From the NCBI GenBank assembly GCA_945897555.1, contig CAMDGF010000009.1:1-51523 (forward strand): a DNA stretch of 51,523 nucleotides, given 5' to 3'. The DNA is from Klebsiella pneumoniae. Lineage in GTDB: Bacteria; Pseudomonadota; Gammaproteobacteria; Burkholderiales; UBA3065. Positions 43,880-51,523 of this stretch are shown in pieces (positions within the stretch are counted from its first letter, which is position 1; each line of letters begins with the position of its first letter). The position numbers were made by a program, and so were the translations under genes. The notes under the pieces were generated by a model. It made no database searches. It saw nothing but the letters and a program-made list of their open reading frames with translations, and was not told the origin of the DNA.

Positions 43880-45253
43880 TTATCCAAGGGTCCGGCTGAT
43901 GGCTGCACTGGTCTGCCCCAGACGCGCCATGAGCGCATCAAGGGATGAGAATTCGCGACGGAATCGGGCTTCGACCGACTCAAGTCGTTTTTGCATCTGT
44001 TCGACCCGCTCCTCGAGCGTCTGGATGCTGGAACGCAAGCCAGCCTCCCTCGAGTCGATTAGTCCGTCTGTGTCGAGGAATTCGCTGGTGACCGTATCGA
44101 AACGCGCGAAGATGCCGTTCGTGCTGTCGGCAAGGAGGTTGCTGACGGCATCTGGGTCGTTGGTCAACGCAGTGCGCAATGTCTCGGAGTCCAAGCTCAT
44201 CACGCCATCCTCGTCGACCGAGATGCCGATCTCGACCAGATAGCGCAGCGCGTTGCCATCGCTGCCGCCGGCCTCTCCGACGAGCGTTCGCAGGCTCGAT
44301 ATCATCGACAGCACCGTCGAATCGGATGCCAGAGCACCCCCTTTGGCGTAGCGGCGGTCGTTGGCTTGGGCGAGACTGTTGTAGGCAGTGACGAACGACT
44401 TCACCTTGTCGACCAGCGCGGAGTCGTCGCGTGTCACTGTGAGCGAGACCTCCGCTGCCGTCACCGCCTTGGCCACGAAAGTAACGCCCGGCACGGCACT
44501 CGAAAAGGCGTTGGTGGAGGACGTCACGGTGACACCATCGACCGTGATCTGGGCGTCGGACCCTGCGACCGACTCGCCGGTGGTGGTGGCATTGTCGGCA
44601 TAAGCGGTGCCGGCGCTGAAAGCGAGGAAATCGTAGTTGGTATTGCTCGCGGCAGTGACATCGACGGAAGTGACCGCATTGGCAGCACCGGTGGCATCCG
44701 ACCGGAGCACCAGACGCGAGCCGGTGCCGTCGTTGATGACGCTGGCCACCACGCCGGTGTTGTCGCCGGCCGCATTGATGGCATCCCGGATGCCGTTGAG
44801 CGACGTGTTTGCAAGGTTCACCGAGAAACTGCCGCCGGCCTGGTTGATGGTCAGCGTGGCACTGCCGTCGATGGCCGCCGTGGCATCGGTGATGCGTGTT
44901 GCGCCGCCATCGATGGAATTGGGCGACACCAGCGTCTGCGCTCGGGCGAGCGACTGCACACGGATGGAGAACTGGCCAGCCGCGGCATCGGAACTCACCG
45001 CCACCGAACCCGCGCTGGTGTCCGCAAGGCTGGCGGAGAACACGTTGAAGCCGGTGGTGCTGCCAAGTGCACGCGCTGCGGTCTGAAGCGAAGAGATCTC
45101 GGAACGGACCTTGCCATACTCCGAGATGTTGGCATTAAGCCCGGCGATACGGCTCTGCAGCCGCGACGCCGGCCGCCGCTCGAGCGCCATCAGCTGGCTG
45201 ACCAGCCCCTCGACGTCGAGATTGCTACCAATTCCAGCAGCGGTGATGGCCAT
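43880..45253 (-). CDS. fliD: flagellar filament cap protein FliD
   Basis: FliD (457 residues) forms the cap that helps flagellin fold at the filament tip. N-terminal block: GIGSNLDVEGLVSQLMALER with RPASRLQSRIAGLNANISEY. The middle is beta-rich and Ser/Thr/Ala/Gly-rich (D2/D3 domains). The C-terminal coiled coil has DKVKSFVTAYNSLAQANDRR and QTLEERVEQMQKRLESVEAR, ending MARLGQTSAAISRTLG. Normal length for the family. It follows flaG after 16 bases. Confidence 0.96.
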   Translation of the reverse strand: MAITAAGIGSNLDVEGLVSQLMALERRPASRLQSRIAGLNANISEYGKVRSEISSLQTAARALGSTTGFNVFSASLADTSAGSVAVSSDAAAGQFSIRVQSLARAQTLVSPNSIDGGATRITDATAAIDGSATLTINQAGGSFSVNLANTSLNGIRDAINAAGDNTGVVASVINDGTGSRLVLRSDATGAANAVTSVDVTAASNTNYDFLAFSAGTAYADNATTTGESVAGSDAQITVDGVTVTSSTNAFSSAVPGVTFVAKAVTAAEVSLTVTRDDSALVDKVKSFVTAYNSLAQANDRRYAKGGALASDSTVLSMISSLRTLVGEAGGSDGNALRYLVEIGISVDEDGVMSLDSETLRTALTNDPDAVSNLLADSTNGIFARFDTVTSEFLDTDGLIDSREAGLRSSIQTLEERVEQMQKRLESVEARFRREFSSLDALMARLGQTSAAISRTLG

Positions 45254-45269
45254 GGGCGATGGGTTCCGT

Positions 45270-45674
45270 TCAAGCCTTGTCGCGGATCAGCAGGCCACTG
45301 AGCGCATCGAGCCGTTTGGCGATGCGCAAGGCCTCTTCCGACGGGACCTGCCGCACCAGTTCGCCCGTATTGGCGTTGACGACGCGGACAACCGGACGGT
45401 TGAGCGTGTCGTCGATGGAGATGCGCAGGTCGGAGAACGATTCGGCGAGCTTGCGATCGATCTGCTCGGCCGCTTTTTGTACCGCGATGCGTTGCGCCTG
45501 AGCGCCGGGCTGCTGCGAGGCTGGCACGCCAGAGGGCGGCTTGGGCTCGGGCTTCTTGGGCTCCGCAGGCAGACTCACCGGGGGCAGCGAGGCCTCTTTG
45601 CGCGAACGTGGCGGTTCGGCTGCGGGATCTGGCGCCGCAGGCTGAAGGCTGTTCTGCACCGGGGTGGAGGCCAT
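45270..45674 (-). CDS. flaG: FlaG family protein
   Basis: A 134-residue protein. The N-terminal half is Pro/Ala/Lys-rich and probably disordered (PAEPKKPEPKPPSG). The C-terminal FlaG domain reads FSDLRISIDDTLNRPVVRVV, NTGELVRQVPSEEALRIAKR and ends in a basic tail. FlaG proteins lie between fliC and fliD in polar-flagellated bacteria and affect filament length; the mechanism is not settled. GGAG precedes the ATG by 9 bases. A strong hairpin lies between fliC and this gene. Confidence 0.93.
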   Translation of the reverse strand: MASTPVQNSLQPAAPDPAAEPPRSRKEASLPPVSLPAEPKKPEPKPPSGVPASQQPGAQAQRIAVQKAAEQIDRKLAESFSDLRISIDDTLNRPVVRVVNANTGELVRQVPSEEALRIAKRLDALSGLLIRDKA

Positions 45675-45704
45675 CTTGCGAGACTCCGAGGGTCACGAGG
45701 CGAT

Positions 45705-45733
45705 CGGTGCTGCCGGCTTGGCCGGCAGCACCG
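45705..45733 (-). terminator. fliC terminator hairpin
   Basis: CGGTGCTGCCGGC and GCCGGCAGCACCG form a perfect 13-bp stem with a 3-base loop, starting 7 bases after the fliC stop. No T run follows, so it may act by RNA stability or partial termination, giving high flagellin against low flaG-fliD message. Confidence 0.7.
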
Positions 45734-45740
45734 CCCCATG

Positions 45741-46568
45741 TTAACGCAGCAGCGTCAGTGCGTTCTGCGGCAGGGCGTTGGCCTGTGCCAACACCGAGGT
45801 GCTGGCCTGCTGCAGGATCTGGCTGCGGGTCAGTGCAGCCGTTTCAGCGGCGAAGTCGGCGTCGATGATCCGGCCACGTGCAGCGGTCAGACTCTCCGCG
45901 TAGACCTGCAGGTTGGCGATCACCGCCTCGAAACGGTTAGTCACCGCACCGAAGGTGGCGCGGGCAGTAGTGACCGCCGTGAGCTGCGTGTCGATCGTAC
46001 CGATGGTTGCGGAAGCGACAGCCTGCGTGTTGGTGAGGCCTGAACCCGCAGCGATCGAGTTGGCGACTGCGGACAAATTCTGCGCGGTGACCGTCAGCTG
46101 ATCGGTGCTGCCCGACTGCGCGCCGATCTGGAACACCAGGTTGCTACCACCGCTCAGCAGCTGGTTGCCGTTGAACGAAGTGTTCTGGATGATCCGGGTG
46201 ATTTCGGTGGCCAGCTGCGCGGTCTCAGCCGAGAGGTTGGTGCGTTGGGTATCGCTGATGGTGCCGTTGGCGGCCTGCACTGCGATCTCGCGGATGCGCT
46301 GCAGGTTGTTGGTCACCTGGCCCAGTGCGGCTTCCGCCGTGTTGGCCAGCGAGATGCCGTCGTTGGCATTGCGGATGCCGACGTTGGAGCCGTTCACGAA
46401 TGCACGGATGCCTTCCGACACAGCAAGGCCAGCAGCATCGTCACGGGCAGTGTTGACGCGCAGGCCTGACGACAGGCGTTGGAAAACGGTCGCGAGACCG
46501 GCCTGATTCACATCCAAATTGCGCTGAGCGTTCAGCGACTGGACGTTTGTATTGACGACTAGTGCCAT
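45741..46568 (-). CDS. fliC: flagellin FliC
   Basis: A short flagellin of 275 residues made of D0 and D1 only, without an outer D2/D3 domain. N-terminus ALVVNTNVQSLNAQRNLDVN and VFQRLSSGLRVNTARDDAAG are conserved; the latter holds the region recognised by TLR5 in enteric flagellin. The C-terminus QILQQASTSVLAQANALPQN followed by ALTLLR is typical and is the FliS-binding end. AGGAG precedes the ATG by about 10 bases. A sigma-28-type promoter lies about 90 bases upstream. Confidence 0.97.
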   Translation of the reverse strand: MALVVNTNVQSLNAQRNLDVNQAGLATVFQRLSSGLRVNTARDDAAGLAVSEGIRAFVNGSNVGIRNANDGISLANTAEAALGQVTNNLQRIREIAVQAANGTISDTQRTNLSAETAQLATEITRIIQNTSFNGNQLLSGGSNLVFQIGAQSGSTDQLTVTAQNLSAVANSIAAGSGLTNTQAVASATIGTIDTQLTAVTTARATFGAVTNRFEAVIANLQVYAESLTAARGRIIDADFAAETAALTRSQILQQASTSVLAQANALPQNALTLLR

Positions 46569-46657
46569 TTTTAGGGTCTCCTATCAAGGCGGTTCTTTGA
46601 ACTCGACGGTCGGTGGTTGGTGCGTCAAGCATCGAGTTCGCGCCGCCGTCAGGGAGG

Positions 46658-46684
46658 TTTTCGGACGGCTCCGGAAAAACTTGA
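46658..46684 (-). promoter_or_regulatory. sigma-28 (FliA) promoter of fliC
   Basis: On the minus strand TCAAGTTT (46677-46684), an exact 11-base spacer and TCCGAAAA (46658-46665) match the FliA consensus at 13 of 16 bases. The leader to the fliC ATG would be about 80 bases. Confidence 0.75.
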
Positions 46685-46779
46685 GGGACTTTTTTGATGC
46701 CACGGATCGATACCGCGCGGACTGGGGCCAGCAGACCCAGAACACCGTCGCGCCCTCGCGGCGTTGGCGCCGCTCCGGC

Positions 46780-47882
<1,103 letters not shown>

Positions 47883-47985
47883 TCATACGCCGACAAACGT
47901 CATCGCCAACCCGCGCAGACGGCTCTGGCGCGCCAGCCAGCCATCGGCGCGGACACGCAGCACTCAGCAGAATCGGCCGACCGGG

Positions 47986-50514
47986 CTACCGGCCCAGCGG
48001 ACGATTCGACCCTCCACGCCCGACGGGTACCGCAACGGCATCCGAGCACTCGCGCACGCGCTGCCAATAGCGCGCACCCTCGACACGACTCGCGGTGACT
48101 CGCCACTCGCCGTCCGGCGCAAGGTCGAGCCGCACCGCGCCGTCGCAATCAGTGCGCCACTGCGCGGCACCGGTCGCCGCGTAGCGATCGAGGATGGCCG
48201 GCGCGGGGTGACCAAAGCGGTTGCCAGCCCCCACCGGGTAGACAGCGATGGCGGCATCGACCGCTGTGACCAAGGGCCAGCCGGATGCATGGCGGGAGCC
48301 GTGATGGGGCACCACCATCACGTCGCTGCGAACATCCATGCCGTATTGCTCGACGCGCTCAAGGAAGGCGCGTTCTCCGGCCTTCTCCAGATCGCCGGGC
48401 ACAAAGATCGAGCCCCGCGATGTGCTCACGCGCAGCGTGCAACTGAGCTCGTTGTCATCGAGCCCCCTTTCGAGATCTGCCATCGACGGATGCAACAGGT
48501 CAAAGCGCACGCCGTCGACCTGCCACGAGGCACCGGCGCGGCAAAAGCTTGCGCTGGTGCCGACCGGGACGGTGATGAGGCCCTCGCGGTCGGTGTGCAG
48601 CAAGCGCTTGACCGGCAGCGCCGCCAGCACGCTCGCCGCGCCGCCACGATGATCGATGTCGTTGTGGCTGACGATGAAAGTATCGAGGCGCCTGACGCCC
48701 AGCGCCCGCAACTGCGGAAGTACCGTTCGCGCACCCGCGTCGTCGCTGCCGAGCACCGGCCCCGCATCGAACAGCAGGTCATGGCTGGCTGTCTGCAACA
48801 ACAGCGACTGTCCCTGACCAACGTCGAACACGGTGACGCGCAAGCCACCCTCGGGCGGCCGTGGCCCACCGGCAGCGAAAAGCGGCACCAGCCCGAGCAG
48901 ACCGACCCAGCGGTGAGGCCAAGCCGCCGGCAGCAGCACCAGCAGCGCCCCGACAAAACCGAGCAGCGCCAGAGCCAGATGCGGAGCTGGCACGTCCAAG
49001 AGCGGTTGTGGCAAGGTGAGCAGCAAGGCAAGAAACCCGTCCAGCACCCCCATCAGCCACGCCGCCGGTGGCAACAACCACCCCAGCCCAGGAAATGCAC
49101 CGAACAAGGCTGCGGGGGTGATGGCAAGGCTCACCACCGGGATCGCCAACAGATTGGCCAAGGGTCCTACCCACGAGGTCTGCTGGAACAGGTAGAGCGT
49201 GGGCGGCATCAGACTGAGGGTCATGGCCCACTGACTGCCTGCGGCCTCACGCCAACCGACGCGTTGCTCAAGCCGGCCGGCCCCACAGAACACCAACACC
49301 CCGACCGCCCCAAAGGAGAGCCAGAAGCCGATCTGCAGGACACACCACGGATCGAGCCAGCAGACCGCCACCAGAGCCGTGGCCAACGGCCTTGCGCCGA
49401 ACCAGCGCTCACCGCGCCAAGCCGACCACGCCATCGCCAACACCATATAGAGAGTGCGCTGCGCTGGCAGCCCCCAACCAGCCAGCGCGACGTAGGCGAT
49501 GGCGCAGGCGCCGGCCACCAGACTGGCGAAACGGCGCCGCGACACGCGCACCATCAGCGGTGGACAATGCCGCCACCCGAGGCTGGCCAGCCACGCGGCG
49601 ATGCCCGCGAAGAGGGTCACGTGCAGCCCGGAGATGCTCATCAGATGCATCACGCCCGTGTCGCGATAGCGCTGCCACTGCTCCGGGCCGATGCCGGCAC
49701 CGTCGCCGATGGCCAGCGCCACCAGCACGCCAGCCTGTGGGTGGTCGCCGAGTGCGGCCAGCATGCGCTGCCGGACCGATTCTCGCAGCCACGCCAGCCG
49801 TGCATCGAGGTGCCAAGAGTCACCCAGATGCCGCGCCTGCCGGATGCTACCGGTGGCACGGATGCCCTGCGCAAAGAGCCAAGCCTCGTAGTCGAAGCCA
49901 TGGAAGTTGTGCAACCCCTGCGGCGGCTTGAGGCGGATGGTGAGCTGCCAACGCTCGCCGGCGCCGAGGCGTTTGGCATCACCCACATCGGCCATGCCTG
50001 TGGCCCCCGCAGCGCGACGCGGCACCCAAGCGTTCAGCAACACCCGCTCTGGCACCCGTACGCCGGGGGTGAGCACCGCCTCTGTGACCCATTCGACGCG
50101 GACTGAACGTGCATCGACACGGGGCAGGTCGACCACCCGACCGACCACTTCGATGTCCTGCCCCACCGAGGGCTCGGCCAATGCATCGTCCAGACGCGCC
50201 TGCGCCCGCGCGTTGGCCAGCGCCCAGGTGCCGACACACAGAGCCAACAACAAAACTGCCTGCCTGCCGCCCCGGCCAGCGCCTGAGAGCCGGGACCCTC
50301 CGGCCGCAGGCACTGGCCAGACCCGCCACGCCCAAGCTGCAGCAGCCGCTACACCAGCGGCCAGAGCGACCGACCACACAGGCGGCAGGGCCGCCTGCAA
50401 CTGCGTCTGCAAGGTGGCAGCAAGGACCAGCAAGGCGGGCAGGGTCGGCACAATGGCGACTCTGGCGTGTTCCTGCGCCGCGCGAATCTGCCAAACCGCC
50501 GATAGCCATGCCAT
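47986..50514 (-). CDS. comEC: ComEC/Rec2-type DNA uptake channel protein
   Basis: An 842-residue inner-membrane protein for taking single-stranded DNA into the cytoplasm. Order: N-terminal membrane segments and an OB-like DUF4131 region (about 25-210, with GQDIEVVGRVVDLPRVDARS), the competence domain of membrane helices (about 225-500, MHLMSISGLHVTLFAGIAAW is the hallmark), and a C-terminal metallo-beta-lactamase-like domain (about 555-790) with DVGQGQSLLLQ, VSHNDIDHRGG and VVPHHGSRHASGW. The ATG at 50514 overlaps the divergent alkA-like start; a GTG at 50451 would give 821 residues and a free gap. Competence itself cannot be judged, as pilus genes lie outside. Confidence 0.94.
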   Translation of the reverse strand: MAWLSAVWQIRAAQEHARVAIVPTLPALLVLAATLQTQLQAALPPVWSVALAAGVAAAAAWAWRVWPVPAAGGSRLSGAGRGGRQAVLLLALCVGTWALANARAQARLDDALAEPSVGQDIEVVGRVVDLPRVDARSVRVEWVTEAVLTPGVRVPERVLLNAWVPRRAAGATGMADVGDAKRLGAGERWQLTIRLKPPQGLHNFHGFDYEAWLFAQGIRATGSIRQARHLGDSWHLDARLAWLRESVRQRMLAALGDHPQAGVLVALAIGDGAGIGPEQWQRYRDTGVMHLMSISGLHVTLFAGIAAWLASLGWRHCPPLMVRVSRRRFASLVAGACAIAYVALAGWGLPAQRTLYMVLAMAWSAWRGERWFGARPLATALVAVCWLDPWCVLQIGFWLSFGAVGVLVFCGAGRLEQRVGWREAAGSQWAMTLSLMPPTLYLFQQTSWVGPLANLLAIPVVSLAITPAALFGAFPGLGWLLPPAAWLMGVLDGFLALLLTLPQPLLDVPAPHLALALLGFVGALLVLLPAAWPHRWVGLLGLVPLFAAGGPRPPEGGLRVTVFDVGQGQSLLLQTASHDLLFDAGPVLGSDDAGARTVLPQLRALGVRRLDTFIVSHNDIDHRGGAASVLAALPVKRLLHTDREGLITVPVGTSASFCRAGASWQVDGVRFDLLHPSMADLERGLDDNELSCTLRVSTSRGSIFVPGDLEKAGERAFLERVEQYGMDVRSDVMVVPHHGSRHASGWPLVTAVDAAIAVYPVGAGNRFGHPAPAILDRYAATGAAQWRTDCDGAVRLDLAPDGEWRVTASRVEGARYWQRVRECSDAVAVPVGRGGSNRPLGR

Positions 50515-51143
50515 CCACCCGCCATCGACCGCCCGCCTACTGGGACACCGCCTGCCGTGACCTGACAGCCAGCGACCCAGTGCTCGGCGGCCTCATCGAG
50601 CGATACCCCGAGGGCAGCCTGTCCAGCCATGGTGACGCTTTTCATACTCTTGCCCGGGCGATCGTCGGACAACAGATCTCGGTCAGAGCTGCTGACGCCG
50701 TATGGGCCCGGCTCGAGATGCGCCTTGGTCGCGTGACACCGGAGGCAGCCCTTGCCATCGACGCCGACGCGCTGCGCCATTGCGGGCTGTCATGGCGCAA
50801 GGCCGAGTATCTGCACGATCTGGCTCGCCACTTTGCCGATGGCCGCTTGGGTGACGCGCTGTTCGCCCGCGCCGAAGACGCCGAGCTGCTGGAACGCCTC
50901 ACTGCGGTCCGAGGCATCGGCCGCTGGAGCGCAGAGATGTTCCTTATCTTCCACCTGATGCGCCCGGACGTGCTGCCGGTGGACGACATCGGCCTGCTGC
51001 GCGCCATCGGCCTCTTCTACCGAAGTGGCGACAAGGTGGGCGCTCGCGAGGCGCGAGCCATCGCCGAACCCTGGATGCCCTGGCGCACGGTCGCCACCTG
51101 GTATCTGTGGCGGGCGCTGGACCCGGTCCCCGTAGCGTACTAG
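50508..51143 (+). CDS. DNA-3-methyladenine glycosylase, AlkA/HhH-GPD family, short type
   Basis: A 211-residue base-excision glycosylase that removes alkylated purines. It has only the HhH-GPD core and no AlkA N-terminal domain, like the compact yeast MAG type. Seen: LARAIVGQQISVRAADAVWA, the helix-hairpin-helix LTAVRGIGRWSAEMFLIFHL, and the catalytic Asp in VLPVDDIGLLRAIG (Asp160 by AlkA alignment), then EPWMPWRTVATWYLWRALD. ATG 50508 lacks a ribosome site and lies head-to-head with comEC. The 3' end faces the LolD-like gene across a palindromic gap. Confidence 0.92.
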   Translation: MPSTRHRPPAYWDTACRDLTASDPVLGGLIERYPEGSLSSHGDAFHTLARAIVGQQISVRAADAVWARLEMRLGRVTPEAALAIDADALRHCGLSWRKAEYLHDLARHFADGRLGDALFARAEDAELLERLTAVRGIGRWSAEMFLIFHLMRPDVLPVDDIGLLRAIGLFYRSGDKVGAREARAIAEPWMPWRTVATWYLWRALDPVPVAY

Positions 51144-51385
51144 TTCGCTTGCAGCGGGCAGCCACCTCGGGTGTGGTGGTGGGCGGCCCACTACTTCCAG
51201 TGGTGCGGGGCGGTTGTGGGTGCTGCGCTGAGCGCCGCTGGCGGGGCGCATTGGGAAAGCTCTTCGCTGCGACCTCCGAGCGCAGCGAGCGGGAGCGAGA
51301 AGAGTCGACCCGAGAAGGGCCTGCCCACCACCGGACGGAAAGCCCCGCCCACCACTCCCCGCAACCGCCCCCACACCACCCGCCG
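51144..51385. repeat. palindromic, skewed intergenic region
   Basis: A 242-base gap between convergent genes. The left part is G/T-rich (for example GTGGTGGTGGGCGG near 51174) and the right part is C/A-rich (CCGCCCACCAC near 51345), so the halves are imperfect inverted copies. The centre is a clean hairpin: TCGCTGCG (51264-51271), 9-base loop, CGCAGCGA (51281-51288), with outer CTCTTC/GAAGAG arms. It may be a two-way terminator or a copy of a dispersed palindromic repeat family; the second needs other copies. Confidence 0.5.
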
Positions 51386-51523
51386 CTAGCAGGCCAGCAG
51401 CCGCCCGTCCGCCAGCACCAGTCGCCGGCCGGCCTGCGCCGCCAAGCGCTCGTCATGGGTGACGATGACGAACGCGGTAGGGTTCGCTGCGGCAAGTTCG
51501 AGCATAAGCCCGAACACCTGCCC
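51386..51523 (-). CDS. lolD: ABC transporter ATPase, C-terminal end (LolD-like)
   Basis: Only the last 45 codons are inside the window. The visible part includes [20 protein letters not shown], then [11 protein letters not shown] with the switch His of ABC ATPases, and ends [14 protein letters not shown]. This matches the end of LolD/MacB-type ATPases (lipoprotein release, LolCDE). Closeness to comEC supports lolD, a neighbourhood seen in betaproteobacteria. Walker motifs lie outside, so the family call is firm but the subtype is not. Confidence 0.8.
   Translation of the reverse strand, partial: GQVFGLMLELAAANPTAFVIVTHDERLAAQAGRRLVLADGRLLAC

Overview
This window is a gene-dense, GC-rich stretch of a motile, flagellated Gram-negative chromosome. 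The gene order points to a betaproteobacterium, possibly near Rhodocyclales; this is inferred from synteny and protein character, since no 16S rRNA gene is present. The main evidence is the run map/rpsB-tsf-pyrH-frr-uppS-cdsA-dxr-rseP-bamA-skp-lpxD-fabZ-lpxA-lpxB-rnhB, a TrmH-family RNA methyltransferase close to rnhB, ompR-envZ beside ispF-ispD, radC divergent from coaBC-dut, and comEC near a LolD-like ATPase.

Layout. 1-0.7 kb: the 5' part of a c-type cytochrome gene and an unrecognised small exported protein, both on the minus strand. 0.9-3.0 kb: an OmpR/EnvZ-type two-component system. 3.0-4.2 kb (minus): ispD-ispF of the MEP isoprenoid pathway. 4.2-9.8 kb (minus): fliE-fliF-fliG-fliH-fliI-fliJ (basal body, switch, export ATPase). 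9.9-12.4 kb (minus): a FleS/FleR (FlrB/FlrC)-like pair with a sigma-54 activator. 12.5-17.6 kb (plus): chemotaxis operon cheV-cheV-cheY-cheZ-cheA behind a sigma-28-type promoter. 17.6-21.0 kb: radC (minus), coaBC-dut-cbiX-like (plus), RNA methyltransferase (minus). 21.1-23.8 kb: motA-motB and a membrane-anchored methyltransferase. 23.8-38.1 kb (minus): a long envelope, translation and isoprenoid cluster from rpsB to rnhB. 38.3-41.7 kb (plus): map-glnD. 41.7-46.6 kb (minus): late flagellar genes fliC, flaG, fliD, fliS, fliT-like, fliK-like and a small FlhB C-terminal homologue. 46.8-50.5 kb (minus): comEC, tadA and a leaderless L,D-transpeptidase-like protein. 50.5 kb to the end: an AlkA-like glycosylase, a palindromic intergenic region and the C-terminal end of a LolD-like ATPase.

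How the genes work together. Three flagellar blocks supply motor, export, filament and taxis parts. Sequence-level regulation is visible: sigma-28-like promoters precede fliC and cheV, with a weaker one before motA, and FleR carries a GAFTGA motif. dxr, ispD and ispF cover three MEP steps, and uppS uses the product for lipid carrier synthesis. cdsA, lpxA/B/D, fabZ, bamA, skp and rseP serve phospholipid, lipid A and outer-membrane protein biogenesis and stress sensing. rpsB-tsf, pyrH, frr, map and glnD tie in translation and nitrogen control.

Most of the window is conserved core genome. I found no CRISPR array, insertion sequence, prophage, defence island or clearly new system. The less ordinary points are the FlhB-tail protein without NPTH, a CheA whose CheY-docking domain is replaced by an Ala/Pro linker, tandem cheV genes without cheW/R/B alongside, the membrane methyltransferase next to motB, a YkuD protein without a signal peptide, an N-terminally clipped radC, the structured rpsB leader with overlapping divergent promoters, and the palindromic intergenic element near the right edge.
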